Shown: positions 43,821 through 52,364 of the stretch, piece by piece
Position numbering within the stretch: position 1 is the stretch's first letter
Layout: each line of letters starts with the position of its first letter
Source of the DNA: Levilinea saccharolytica
GTDB taxonomy: Bacteria; Chloroflexota; Anaerolineae; Anaerolineales; Anaerolineaceae
Direction of reading: 5' to 3'
DNA: 64,000 nt
NCBI RefSeq assembly: GCF_001306035.1
Contig: NZ_LGCM01000014.1
Location: forward strand, 62,501-126,500
Position numbers and translations under genes: made by a program
The notes under the pieces: model-generated
Seen by the model: only the letters and a program-made list of their open reading frames with translations
Told to the model about the DNA's origin: nothing
The model's database searches: none

Positions 43821-43930
43821 CTACCTCACTTGACCCGCTTGGGGCCTTGGCAGTTCGATTACATCGTGGGAACTTTCACCCCCGCCGCACCGTCCCAAAT
43901 ACAAAAACCCTTACCCATAGGAGCAACCCC

Positions 43931-44347
43931 ATGCGAAAACAACTTGTGTTCAGAACCTGGATCGTGATGATCCTGCTGCTGGCGGCCTGCACGGCTGCCC
44001 CGGCAAACTCGCCCCTGGTGGGAACCTGGAGCCTGCAGTCCTTCGGCAGCGTTAGCGCGCCGCAAGCCGCCCTGCCCGAAATCAGCGCCAACCTGACCTT
44101 CAGCGACAAAGGCCAAGTCTCCGGCAGTATGGGCTGCAATTCCTTCGGCGGCGGCTACAGCCTGCGTGATTCCAAAATCGTCTTCGAGCCGCTCACTTCC
44201 ACCCTGATGGCCTGCGAAGAAGCCGTCATGAATCAAGAAGCTGCTGTGCTGCAAATGCTGGCGGGAGAAGTGGAATACACCCTGGAAAACAACACCCTGA
44301 CCCTACGCAGCGGGGATCAAATGCTGGTACTGCAAGCCCAGAAATGA
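43931..44347 (+). CDS. META/HslJ domain lipoprotein
   Basis: A 138-residue lipoprotein: a basic start, a hydrophobic stretch (about residues 8-21) and a lipobox LLAAC with lipidation at Cys. The rest is one META domain (PF03724/HslJ type) with the family pattern GTWSLQSFGS, SGSMGCNSFGGGYS and MACEEAVMNQE. Such proteins appear in stress and motility contexts, but the function is unclear. The start at 43931 is chosen because it begins the signal peptide; the upstream extension is in repeat DNA. Confidence 0.88.
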   Translation: MRKQLVFRTWIVMILLLAACTAAPANSPLVGTWSLQSFGSVSAPQAALPEISANLTFSDKGQVSGSMGCNSFGGGYSLRDSKIVFEPLTSTLMACEEAVMNQEAAVLQMLAGEVEYTLENNTLTLRSGDQMLVLQAQK

Positions 44348-44384
44348 GCGCTGTGCGGGTCAGGGTCAGATTCAAACGGGCTGC

Positions 44385-44798
44385 TCAGGCGCTGCGCGGT
44401 TTCCGTGCGGCGCGCCCGACCAATTTTTGAACCAGGATCACCCCCACCGCGACCCCCACCAAAACCACCAGAGTTTTACCCAGCTCCGGCAGGCCGCGCT
44501 CCAGCGACGCGGCTTCGTGAATGCCGCCGCCCAAACCGCGCCCGCCCCCGCCCAAGCCGCGCCCCGGGCCGCCCTGGCCGCGTCCTAAGGCGTTTGTCGA
44601 GCTTCCTTCCAGGCCTTCCACATGTGCGGTCCCTTCCAACGCAGCCCCCTCTGCTCCGCGCCCCTCTCCGCCATGTTCCCCTTCCACCGCAGCCAGGCGC
44701 GCCGCCGCAGCCGGAGACTGAGAGAGCCCATACACCCCCGCGGCGATCAGAGCGGCCGCCGCCAAAAGAATCATCAATCGATACAGTGTGCGTGCCAT
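44385..44798 (-). CDS. Small Gly-rich protein with two membrane segments
   Basis: A 137-residue protein I do not recognise. It has an N-terminal transmembrane helix or signal (about residues 8-25), a Gly/Glu/Ala-rich low-complexity middle and a C-terminal transmembrane helix (about 108-124) followed by basic residues. It sits 9 bases after the cytochrome-b-like membrane gene and is probably cotranscribed. Confidence 0.6.
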   Translation of the reverse strand: MARTLYRLMILLAAAALIAAGVYGLSQSPAAAARLAAVEGEHGGEGRGAEGAALEGTAHVEGLEGSSTNALGRGQGGPGRGLGGGGRGLGGGIHEAASLERGLPELGKTLVVLVGVAVGVILVQKLVGRAARKPRSA

Positions 44799-44807
44799 CG
44801 CTTCTCC

Positions 44808-45335
44808 TTATTCGTGGGTCGAAATCCGCACTGGCGCAGGGGCCGCGGGCGAGGTGTTAACCGACGCGCAGGCCGGGGTCTTAAGCAGACGTTTGCAGCC
44901 GTTGACAATCCAATTCCAATGCACAGCGATGTGCAGGGCGGCCAACCACAAGGTCAGGTCTGCGGCGGTGTGGTGCAGACCGCGCCAAAATTCCGTGTTC
45001 GAAAGGCGCAGCCCAAAGGCGGCCAGCACCACGCGTGATTCCATCACCCCGCTGAATATAATCAGCGTGAAGGACACGAACAGGGCCGCGCCCAAGAGAT
45101 AATTCAGGCGCGAGGCCCACGACACACGGGCAAAGAAGCGGCGGGTCACCGCTGCGATCCACTGCCAATGCAGCAGCGTATGAATCAGCAGAGCGGCTCC
45201 AAAAGCCAGCCCTAGCCATTCATGCCAGGCCAGGCCGGTCAGGGCCGGCGCCCAGCTCACCAATAAGCCTGCCAGCAGCAGTACATCCCACAAGAGGAAA
45301 ACGGTGGTGCGGCTTAATGTTCTTCGTGTTTTCAT
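44808..45335 (-). CDS. Cytochrome b561-like (DUF4405) membrane protein
   Basis: A 175-residue integral membrane protein with four transmembrane helices. Helix 2 carries HTLLHWQW and helix 4 carries HHTAADLTLWLAALHIAVHW, so two His pairs could bind haem b as in DUF4405/b561-type proteins. AGGAG stands 6 bases before the ATG at 45335; the longer frame lacks support. It may feed electrons across the membrane with the small Gly-rich partner, but no haem-transfer partner is nearby. Confidence 0.72.
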   Translation of the reverse strand: MKTRRTLSRTTVFLLWDVLLLAGLLVSWAPALTGLAWHEWLGLAFGAALLIHTLLHWQWIAAVTRRFFARVSWASRLNYLLGAALFVSFTLIIFSGVMESRVVLAAFGLRLSNTEFWRGLHHTAADLTLWLAALHIAVHWNWIVNGCKRLLKTPACASVNTSPAAPAPVRISTHE

Positions 45336-45494
45336 CCCATACTCCTGATCAACCATCCTAAACGGATTTGCAATCTCCAGCATCCAGTTTTTCAAGTGAA
45401 TGCTGTACTTGAGTATAGGCAATACCTGTTTAGAAGTTGTTTAGAGGGAATAAAGAACTCTTGTGAAATTTGCCACTCGTGCGCTGAAAACAAA

Positions 45495-45520
45495 ACGGCG
45501 CGCCTGAATTGGCGCGCCGT
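45495..45520 (-). terminator. Terminator after gatA
   Basis: ACGGCGCGCC, a 6-base loop and GGCGCGCCGT form a 10-bp stem; on the minus strand TTTGTTTT follows. Nearby GTGCGGTCTATTTT occurs twice in tandem (45519-45546). Confidence 0.8.
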
Positions 45521-45556
45521 GCGGTCTATTTTCGTGCGGTCTATTTTTAAAGAAAC

Positions 45557-47038
45557 TCAGCCAATCCACTGCGGTTTGCGCAAATGCCAATCGGTGGCCT
45601 GCTGATAGCAGTGCGCCGTGCGGAAGAGGGTGGCCTCGTCAAAATGCGCGCCCATCAACTGCATGCCCACCGGCAGACCCTGGGGATCAAAGCCCACCGG
45701 GAAGGCCAGACCCGGCACGCCCGCCAGATTGGCCGGCAGGGTGAACACATCTTCCAGATACATGGCCAGGGGGTCGTCAGTGTGTTCGCCGATGCGGAAG
45801 GCCGTGGTGGGGGCAATGGGCGCAGCGATGACATCCACCTGTTCAAAGGCAGTCTCGAAATCGCGCTTGATGAGGGTGCGCACCTTTTGCGCCTTGGCGT
45901 AGTACGCGTCGTAATATCCCGCCGAAAGGGCGTAGGTGCCCAGCATGATGCGGCGCTTGACCTCGGGGCCGAAACCCTGTCCGCGGGTGTTGAAGAACAC
46001 ATCCCAAAGGTTCTCCGCCTCGGGGCGCGGGCTAAAGCGCACGCCGTCATAACGCGCCAGGTTGGCCGAAGCCTCAGCCGGGGCCAGCAAATAGTACACC
46101 GGCAGGGCGTATTCGGTGTGCGGCAGGCTGACCTCGCGTACCTCGGCCCCCAAAAGCTCCAGCTGGCGGATGGCGGCGCGCACAGCCTCTTCCACCGCGG
46201 GCTGAATGCCCTGGATGAAATACTGCTTGGGTACACCCACGCGCAGCCCGCGCAGATCGCCCCCCTCCAGGCGGTATTCCGGCACGGGCAAATCCATGCT
46301 GGTGGCGTCCAGGTCGTCCTGACCCGCCATGTGCTGGAAGACCAGAGCGGTATCTTCGGCAGAGCGGGCCAAAACGCCCACTGTGTCTAAGGAGGAACCG
46401 TAAGCCACCAACCCATAGCGCGAGACGCGCCCGTAGGTGGGTTTAATGCCCGTCACGCCGCAGAATGAGGCGGGTTGACGCACACTGCCGCCCGTATCGG
46501 TGCCCATGGCTGCCAGCACCATGCGGGCCGCCACGGCAGCAGCGCTGCCGCCGGAGGAGCCGCCCGGAACCCGCTCCAGATCCCAGGGGTTATGGGTGAG
46601 CTGATAAGCCGAATTCTCGGTGGAGGAGCCCATCGCGAATTCATCCGTGTTGGTCTTGCCCACCACCACCACACCCGCCTGCAGCAAGCGCCGCACGGTG
46701 GTGGCGGTGTAGGGGGGCACAAAATTTTCCAAGATCTTAGAACCGCAGGTGCAGCGCACGCCCTCCAACGCCAGCAGATCCTTCACCGCGATGGGCAGCC
46801 CCAACAGCGGCGGAACCACGGCCTGCGGGTCGCGGCGGGCAGCGGCGTAGCGCGCATCGGCCTCATCCGCCTGGCGCAGGGCCATATCTGCGGTGCGGGT
46901 GAGAAAGGCCTGAACCGAGGGTTCTAACTGTTCCAGCGCGTCCAGGCTGGCCTGGGTCAGCTCACGGCTGGAGATTTCGCCGCTGCGCAGCTGGTGCAGG
47001 GCTTCTTTGATGGATAGGTCCAGTAAGGCGCGGCTCAT
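45557..47038 (-). CDS. gatA: Asp-tRNA(Asn)/Glu-tRNA(Gln) amidotransferase subunit A
   Basis: A 493-residue amidase subunit that releases ammonia from glutamine for transamidation of misacylated tRNA. The Ser-cisSer-Lys triad is readable: Lys in GLPIAVKDLLALEG (about 79), the Gly/Ser-rich GGSSGGSAAAVAA (about 155-165) and Ser in GTDTGGSVRQPAS (about 180). Length and the absence of a signal peptide suit GatA and not a general amidase, and gatC lies immediately upstream. gatB is not in the window. Confidence 0.95.
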   Translation of the reverse strand: MSRALLDLSIKEALHQLRSGEISSRELTQASLDALEQLEPSVQAFLTRTADMALRQADEADARYAAARRDPQAVVPPLLGLPIAVKDLLALEGVRCTCGSKILENFVPPYTATTVRRLLQAGVVVVGKTNTDEFAMGSSTENSAYQLTHNPWDLERVPGGSSGGSAAAVAARMVLAAMGTDTGGSVRQPASFCGVTGIKPTYGRVSRYGLVAYGSSLDTVGVLARSAEDTALVFQHMAGQDDLDATSMDLPVPEYRLEGGDLRGLRVGVPKQYFIQGIQPAVEEAVRAAIRQLELLGAEVREVSLPHTEYALPVYYLLAPAEASANLARYDGVRFSPRPEAENLWDVFFNTRGQGFGPEVKRRIMLGTYALSAGYYDAYYAKAQKVRTLIKRDFETAFEQVDVIAAPIAPTTAFRIGEHTDDPLAMYLEDVFTLPANLAGVPGLAFPVGFDPQGLPVGMQLMGAHFDEATLFRTAHCYQQATDWHLRKPQWIG

Positions 47039-47045
47039 CGGCGGG

Positions 47046-47333
47046 TCACTCCAACACGGGCGGAACGCGGAATTGGCGCTCTTCGCTTTGAGGAGCGTTG
47101 GCCAAAATCTGTTCCAGGGTCAAATCGGTGCGCGGTTCATCCCCGCGCAGCACACTGCGAGGGGGCAGCACGCTGGAGGTCGGCGGGATCTGGCTGGTAT
47201 CCAGTTCCTGCAGACGGGCAGCGTATTCCAGAATGGCCGAAAGCTGCTGGCGGTAACGCTCTTTTTCCTCGTCGCTCAGCCGCAGCCGCGCCAGGTTGGC
47301 AATATGTTCAACTTCTTCCAGGGTCAGGCTCAT
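47046..47333 (-). CDS. gatC: Asp-tRNA(Asn)/Glu-tRNA(Gln) amidotransferase subunit C
   Basis: A 95-residue GatC, the small subunit that holds GatA and GatB together. The N-terminal helix (TLEEVEHIANLARLRLSDEE) and the later LQELDTS-IPPTSSVLP match the family. The ATG at 47333 is used; it follows a perfect TATAAT by 7 bases (minus strand 47341-47346), so the mRNA is probably leaderless. The longer frame crosses the promoter. gatA begins 7 bases after its stop. Confidence 0.93.
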   Translation of the reverse strand: MSLTLEEVEHIANLARLRLSDEEKERYRQQLSAILEYAARLQELDTSQIPPTSSVLPPRSVLRGDEPRTDLTLEQILANAPQSEERQFRVPPVLE

Positions 47334-47340
47334 GGCAGCT

Positions 47341-47346
47341 ATTATA
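47341..47346 (-). promoter_or_regulatory. -10 box of gatC (leaderless start)
   Basis: A perfect TATAAT on the minus strand, 7 bases before the gatC ATG. No recognisable -35 at normal distance and no Shine-Dalgarno. Confidence 0.55.
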
Positions 47347-47408
47347 ACAGATCGCGGGGTAAGATCCCGCGGCGCAGCGGTGATGGCACCGCCCACCGTC
47401 GGGCTGGG

Positions 47409-47834
47409 TTAACGTTTGTTTTCGTTCAAGCTGATCGCGCGGGCTTGCAAGGCCTGTTCTTCGGGCGTTTCGGCCTCAATCACAATGCCGTGCGGGCGTG
47501 ATTTGCCCTCATCATCCACCGACACAAAGGTGATGAAGCCGTCCAGGATGAATTCCTGTTCCAGGGTCACTTTGATATAGGTCACCAGGCGGCTGCGGCC
47601 GGTGTACACCACCGAGCTGTGGTAGCACACAATCGCCCCCAGGGGCACAGGGCGGGTGAAGAGCATCCCGTGAATTTGCAGACAAAGGATGTTGGCCGGG
47701 GGGATCAGATGCGAGGCAGCGATAAAACCTGCCTCCACAAACCATTCGGCGCTGCGCCCCGCAAAGAGCGTGCCGTGGTGGTTAAGATCTTCGCTTTTGA
47801 CCATGCGGTGGGTGTAAAACGTGCGCATTTTCAT
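47409..47834 (-). CDS. Acyl-CoA thioesterase (hotdog fold)
   Basis: A 141-residue hotdog-fold thioesterase of the YciA/BFIT type. The family motif is NHHGTLFAGRSAEWFVEAG (about residues 18-36), with the catalytic Asp/Glu in the long helix region, and SVDDEGKSRPHG follows. It hydrolyses acyl-CoA, length preference unknown. The start at 47834 (MKMRTFYTHR) follows AAGGAAG by 6 bases; upstream frame is not conserved. It lies alone, with a terminator hairpin just upstream. Confidence 0.85.
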   Translation of the reverse strand: MKMRTFYTHRMVKSEDLNHHGTLFAGRSAEWFVEAGFIAASHLIPPANILCLQIHGMLFTRPVPLGAIVCYHSSVVYTGRSRLVTYIKVTLEQEFILDGFITFVSVDDEGKSRPHGIVIEAETPEEQALQARAISLNENKR

Positions 47835-47858
47835 CTTGGACTTCCTTGATATAAAATC

Positions 47859-47899
47859 GGATGGGTGCGGGCTCCATTTCAGGCTGCCCGCACCCATCC
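47859..47899 (-). terminator. Terminator after the HlyD-like gene
   Basis: A perfect 14-bp stem (GGATGGGTGCGGGC and complement) with a 13-base loop, followed on the minus strand by GATTTTATAT. The T-run lies about 25 bases upstream of the thioesterase start codon, so the end of one unit touches the promoter of the next. Confidence 0.75.
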
Positions 47900-47990
47900 G
47901 GTTCGTGGGAGTGCTCATTCCGGATGGAACCTCACCGCGCGGGGCAGCCTGTGTGCGCCTCGCACTGCAGAAGGTTCCATTGTACCCGCA

Positions 47991-49181
47991 TCACTCCACC
48001 AGTTCAATATCCACGAAGGCAGTCATGCCCCAGCGCAGCCCGGCGGGAATTTCGATCAGCTTCACCACCACGGTGTAGTTCACGCCCGCACCCTCAGAGG
48101 CTTTGGGCGAAATGCGCACCACGCCGCCCTTCACACGCGCATCCGGCAGCGCGTCAAAGGTCACATCCGCCAGGTTGCCCTCGCGAATGCGGGCCACGTC
48201 AATTTCGCTCAAGTCGGTGGTTTCCACCTGCAAATTGTTGAGATCTGCGAGAATCAGCACCGGCTGCCCGGGGGCGATCCATTCCTGCGCGCGTACATTC
48301 AGGCGGCTGATGGAACCCGCAAAGGGAGCTTTGAGTTCCAGGTCGTCCAATGCCGATTGGGTGGCCTGCCGCTGGGCTTCGGCGTTCTTAATGCGCGCCT
48401 CGGCCAGGCTCAGCAGATCGGGGTCGGGGCCGTCTTTGAGCTTATCCAGCTCGCGCTGAGCAGCTTCCACCTCGGCCCGGGCCACTTCCAATTCCGCGTC
48501 AGCCTTGGCCACTTCAATGTCATCCGGCAGCGACAGCAGGTAATTCAGGTTGCGGGCGGCGCGGTCGCGCGCCTGTCGGGCGGCCGCCAATGCACTGAGC
48601 AGGGCAGCCCGTTCCAGGTCCTCTTCCGCACGGTCCTCCACAAAGCTGTAGGCATCTTCAGCTTTGTCCACCCGATCCTGCGCCACCAGCAAATCGGCGC
48701 GGGCGATGTCAATTTGTTCCTGGTTGCCCACGCGGTATTCTTTCCACCCGCGGCGTTTTTCTGCCGTATCAAACGCATCTTTGGCCTGCGCCAGCCGCAG
48801 TTGGGCTGCAGCCCGCGACTGTTCCCAGTTGTCGTTCAGCGTTTTCAGGTTCTGGTTGGCCGCCACCCACTCCACCTCGGCCCCTGCCAGCGCCGCGCGC
48901 AGCTGATCGCTGCCCTCCAGGCGCAGCAGCACCTGGTCTTTGCTTACCTGGTCACCCTCGTTCACCAGGAGTTCGGCAATGCGTCCTGAACCCGCCAGGC
49001 TGAGCGTGGCCCACTGCGCCGGCACCACCACACCCGTGGCGCTCACCACCGCGGGCAAATCCGCCGCGGGGGTCACATCGCTGGGCGTAGCTTGCGCCGC
49101 CGGTTGGCAGCCCGTCAGAACCAATGCCAAAACCAACAGCCCCCAGGGCAAAACGCGAAACGATCGCAGAACTTTTTTCAT
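47991..49181 (-). CDS. HlyD-like periplasmic adaptor lipoprotein
   Basis: A 396-residue lipoprotein: hydrophobic signal, lipobox VLTGC at about residue 21, then a HlyD/membrane-fusion-protein layout of a biotinyl-lipoyl-like domain (LAGSGRIAELLVNEGDQVSKDQVLLRLEG), a very long coiled coil (about 100-265) and a second lipoyl half (LELKAPFAGSISRLNVR). Such proteins link an ABC or RND pump to the outside. No pump gene is next to it in the window. GGAGG precedes the ATG at 49181. Confidence 0.87.
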   Translation of the reverse strand: MKKVLRSFRVLPWGLLVLALVLTGCQPAAQATPSDVTPAADLPAVVSATGVVVPAQWATLSLAGSGRIAELLVNEGDQVSKDQVLLRLEGSDQLRAALAGAEVEWVAANQNLKTLNDNWEQSRAAAQLRLAQAKDAFDTAEKRRGWKEYRVGNQEQIDIARADLLVAQDRVDKAEDAYSFVEDRAEEDLERAALLSALAAARQARDRAARNLNYLLSLPDDIEVAKADAELEVARAEVEAAQRELDKLKDGPDPDLLSLAEARIKNAEAQRQATQSALDDLELKAPFAGSISRLNVRAQEWIAPGQPVLILADLNNLQVETTDLSEIDVARIREGNLADVTFDALPDARVKGGVVRISPKASEGAGVNYTVVVKLIEIPAGLRWGMTAFVDIELVE

Positions 49182-49390
49182 ACTATGCCTCCACTCAGCG
49201 AAAAAATAATAGCAGTTTGGTTCAAACTGTGTGTCTACATTCTTTATACAAAGATATCTCATGACCCCACAAATTGCAAGCTGATGCCTAAGCCTTGCAT
49301 ACCCATTTATGAAAAGTGGCTCACAAAAACGCCGCGTTCCAGCCGGAAAGTTGCTGGCCTGCGCACGGGTTGCGTTTGCAGCAGTTGTGA

Positions 49391-49396
49391 TACAAT
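49391..49396 (+). promoter_or_regulatory. -10 box of the 49433 nitroreductase
   Basis: TACAAT lies 36 bases before the start codon. TTGCGT is 15 bases upstream, slightly too close. Confidence 0.4.
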
Positions 49397-49432
49397 TTAA
49401 TCATCCCCCGACTACAACTCAGGAGCCTAGGT

Positions 49433-49942
49433 ATGGAATTAATTGAAGGATTGATGACCCGGCGCAGCATTCGTCATTTTACGCCCGACGCGGTGCCTGA
49501 GGAATTTGTGGAGACCGTCTTGCGGGCTGCCATGCAGGCTCCTTCGGCGGCAAACGCTCAGCCCTGGCATTATGTGGTCATCAACGACCGCCTGATGCTG
49601 GAAAAAGTGACCGAATTTCACCCCGCGGCCGAAAGTCTGCATGAAGCGCCCATGGCTATTTTGATCTGCGGCGATTCACAGCTGGAAAAACGGCCCGACC
49701 GGTGGATGCAGGATTGTTCCGCTGCCACGCAGAACATGCTCCTGGCAGCGCACGGGCTGGGTTTGGGCGCGGTTTGGCTGGGGATCCATCCCGACCCGAT
49801 TCGCATTGATAACATGCGCCTGCTTTTGGGGCTGCCGAGCCATGTCCACCCGCTTTCGCTGGTGGCCATCGGCTATCCGGGGCGCGTTTTGGGGCGTGTG
49901 GACCGCTTCCGCCCAGAGCGCATTCATCACAACCGCTGGTAA
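49433..49942 (+). CDS. Nitroreductase family protein
   Basis: A 169-residue FMN oxidoreductase-like protein, the usual short form. RRSIRHFTPDAV carries the FMN phosphate contacts, APSAANAQPWHYVVI is the second loop, and DCSAATQNMLLAAHGLGLGAVWLGI is the third. Substrate unknown. AGGAG lies 7 bases before the ATG. A strong terminator follows. A distant relative is encoded at 10039. Confidence 0.92.
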   Translation: MELIEGLMTRRSIRHFTPDAVPEEFVETVLRAAMQAPSAANAQPWHYVVINDRLMLEKVTEFHPAAESLHEAPMAILICGDSQLEKRPDRWMQDCSAATQNMLLAAHGLGLGAVWLGIHPDPIRIDNMRLLLGLPSHVHPLSLVAIGYPGRVLGRVDRFRPERIHHNRW

Positions 49943-49967
49943 CAGCGTCCAGGCTGTGTACAACGAA

Positions 49968-49998
49968 CGAGTCCGGCAAATTGCCGGACTCGTTTTTT
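49968..49998 (+). terminator. Terminator after the nitroreductase
   Basis: CGAGTCCGGCAA, one base, TTGCCGGACTCG and TTTTTTT: a 12-bp perfect stem with a strong T-run. Confidence 0.92.
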
Positions 49999-50025
49999 TG
50001 AGAGGAAAGAGAGAAACCGATACCG

Positions 50026-51123
50026 TTAATAGCGCAGCTGTGCGGCGATCATCCCTACGGTTTCCAGGTGTGCGTTGGTGTGCACCACCTCCACACTGCC
50101 GCCGTGGCGCATCACCCGGTGAATGGCCAGGTTGACCACATCCACGACGGCCGCGGGCTTTTTGCCGCAGTTTTCACACGCTTTTTCATCCAAAACCAAC
50201 ATCTCGCAATCGCCGCATTCAAACCCCGACTGTTGAAAACCCTCGGCCACCACCAGGTTGAGCACGCGATCTTCATTGACGGCTTTCAGCGTGTCAGTCA
50301 GGCCGACCACGGCTAACCCGCCCTTGGCCGCGGCGGTCACCAGATCATTCACCAGTTGTTCCTCGCGCAGACGTTCGCTTTCCATGCCAATTTGCATGGC
50401 GCGTTCCTGCACCTCTGCGTGGCTGGCGGTCATGCTCATGGCAAAGGTGCCTTTCACCAGGCTCTGCCAGGCTTTGGGCAGGGCCGCGCGGAAGAGGGCC
50501 GTGTTAGCGTCGGTGCCGCCGATGAGCACGCGGCGCACGTGGTTTTCTTCAAAGAAACGGCTGGCAAATTCGGCCGATTCCTTGATGTTGCGATCCACGG
50601 TCTCTTCCATGGCGCGCGTGCGCCCGGCAACGCCCCCCCGCCGCCCCGCCACGGTGGAGGCTCCCCCGCGCTTGACGTGCTTCACCGCCTCGCCCATCAC
50701 GCCTTCCTGCTCGCGCAGTTCGCCCAGATGGAAGAAGAACAGGCGCGCCCCTTGTTGGTCTACCAGGGCCACGCCGTAACCGCCGTAATTGTCCAGCAGA
50801 TCGGTGATGGGTTTCAGCGCCGGGCGGTCGGAAACGTTCACACGATCGCTGACCGGCAAGGCCAAAGGATAGGCCCGTAAGAAACCAGCCTCAGCGCACG
50901 AAAACACCGCCACGCCGCGGCCAGTTCCGTCATATTCCTGCATAAAGAAACGCTCAATTGCTTCCACATCCTGCGGCAGCTTGACCTCTTTCAAGAGGGT
51001 GCGCATGCGCAGCTTGTAGGAATCCGCGTTCCCTTTTGAAGGCTCGGTGTTCAGGTAGAGCGTAACCATTTGGGTTTTCGCCTTAAATTCCAAGAGCTCC
51101 CGCAGGTTGCTTTCCGTCAACAT
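50026..51123 (-). CDS. Archaeo-eukaryotic release factor 1-like protein (baeRF type)
   Basis: A 365-residue protein with three parts resembling archaeal/eukaryotic RF1. The middle part contains GRRGGVAGRTRAME (about residues 160-172) where aRF1 has the GGQ loop; the Gln is Val here. The C-terminal part has a zinc ribbon (CGDC about 303-306, CENCG about 316-320) and ends HLETVGMIAAQLRY, much like the aRF1 end. The bacterial baeRF families were described as ribosome-associated and tied to rescue or antibiotic response. AAGGAGG precedes the ATG at 51123. It is the third gene after a DnaJ-like gene and an HtrA-type protease. Confidence 0.78.
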   Translation of the reverse strand: MLTESNLRELLEFKAKTQMVTLYLNTEPSKGNADSYKLRMRTLLKEVKLPQDVEAIERFFMQEYDGTGRGVAVFSCAEAGFLRAYPLALPVSDRVNVSDRPALKPITDLLDNYGGYGVALVDQQGARLFFFHLGELREQEGVMGEAVKHVKRGGASTVAGRRGGVAGRTRAMEETVDRNIKESAEFASRFFEENHVRRVLIGGTDANTALFRAALPKAWQSLVKGTFAMSMTASHAEVQERAMQIGMESERLREEQLVNDLVTAAAKGGLAVVGLTDTLKAVNEDRVLNLVVAEGFQQSGFECGDCEMLVLDEKACENCGKKPAAVVDVVNLAIHRVMRHGGSVEVVHTNAHLETVGMIAAQLRY

Positions 51124-51162
51124 GGAAACCTCCTTCACAAATTGTTGAATGGGCCGAAACAG

Positions 51163-52329
51163 CTAAGACCGCTTGTCTAACGTGATTTTCACCTCCTGTT
51201 CCTTATTATCGCGCACAATGGTCAACGTGATGGTCTCGCCGGGGCTTTTGCTGGTCATCAAATAACTCAGCAAATCGCCAAACACGCGCACCGGCCGGCC
51301 GTCCACAGCGATGATCAGATCGCCGCCCTTGGATAAACCGGCCATGTTGGTGGCGGTTGTGCCGCCGCGCAGCCCGGCCTTATCCGCTGGGCCGCCAGGA
51401 ACCACTTCCACAATATAGGCGCCGGTGGAATACTTTAGCCCCAGGGCTTCCTGAGCGATCAGGCTCAGTTCCGGCATGGCGGAAATCCCCAGGTAGGGAT
51501 AGTCGTATTTCTTCTCCACAATCAGCACCGGCAGCACCCGCCGCATGATATTGCTGGAGATGGCAAAGCCGATGCCGCTGTTGACCGGCTCGCCGTCGGT
51601 GGTCATGCCGGTGGTGCGGATGGCGCGGTTGAGGCCGATGACCTCACCCCGCAGGTTGAGCAGCGGGCCGCCGGAGTTTCCGGGGTTGATGGAAGCGTCC
51701 GTCTGGATGATATCGCCCGCGGAGAAAAACGCGCCTTCTCCCGACGTACGCATGGAATCCAGGGTGCGTCCCTTGGCCGAGATGATCCCCAGGGTCATGG
51801 TGCCCGACAGGCCAAAGGGGTTGCCGATGGCCACCACGGGCTGACCCACCTGCAGTTGGTCGCTGTCGCCCAGGGGCAGGGGAACCAGTTGGTCGGCGGG
51901 GGCATCCACCTTAATCACCGCCAGGTCTGAGTCCAGATCCGTCGCCAGCACGGTGCCGCGTACCTTGAAACCGGTGGGGAAATCCACCTCTAAATCGGTA
52001 GCGCCTTCCACCACGTGATAATTGGTGACGATATGGCCTTCTTTGTCATACACAAAGCCAGACCCCAGACCGCTGCCGGGTTGGGTCAGCACCTGAATAG
52101 ACACCACCCCCGGGCTGGCGCGCTGGTACAGGTCTACCAGGTTGTTGCCCATGTCGGTCACATCCCCCTGAAAAGCGGGGGGCAGGTTGACCGCGGTGGG
52201 AATCAGCACCGGCGTGGGCGCGTTGGAAGACTGCGAATCTTGCATGGATGTTCGCGGGAAGGTAAACCCGCAAGCCAGGGTGGTCAGCGCCAGCACAGTC
52301 ACTGCGAAAAGAAGGGAAAGCTTTTTCAT
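51163..52329 (-). CDS. htrA: HtrA/DegP-like serine protease lipoprotein with PDZ domain
   Basis: A 388-residue extracytoplasmic protease. A signal with lipobox LTTLAC (Cys about residue 20) anchors it. The trypsin-like domain has His in TNYHVVEG, Asp in DSDLAVIKV and Ser in GNSGGPLLN; all three are present. A PDZ domain follows (about 285-385, YLGISAMPELS to the end). Proteases of this family clear damaged proteins. It follows the DnaJ-like gene by 35 bases and precedes the RF1-like gene by 39. Confidence 0.94.
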   Translation of the reverse strand: MKKLSLLFAVTVLALTTLACGFTFPRTSMQDSQSSNAPTPVLIPTAVNLPPAFQGDVTDMGNNLVDLYQRASPGVVSIQVLTQPGSGLGSGFVYDKEGHIVTNYHVVEGATDLEVDFPTGFKVRGTVLATDLDSDLAVIKVDAPADQLVPLPLGDSDQLQVGQPVVAIGNPFGLSGTMTLGIISAKGRTLDSMRTSGEGAFFSAGDIIQTDASINPGNSGGPLLNLRGEVIGLNRAIRTTGMTTDGEPVNSGIGFAISSNIMRRVLPVLIVEKKYDYPYLGISAMPELSLIAQEALGLKYSTGAYIVEVVPGGPADKAGLRGGTTATNMAGLSKGGDLIIAVDGRPVRVFGDLLSYLMTSKSPGETITLTIVRDNKEQEVKITLDKRS

Positions 52330-52364
52330 GTTTCACCTGCACTTTCAACAAATAATCGGAGCGG

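Noticed and set aside
43505-43930. Possible small genes in the gap after the PocR gene
   Set aside because: The only frames lie in repeated DNA and lack ribosome-binding sites or family matches.
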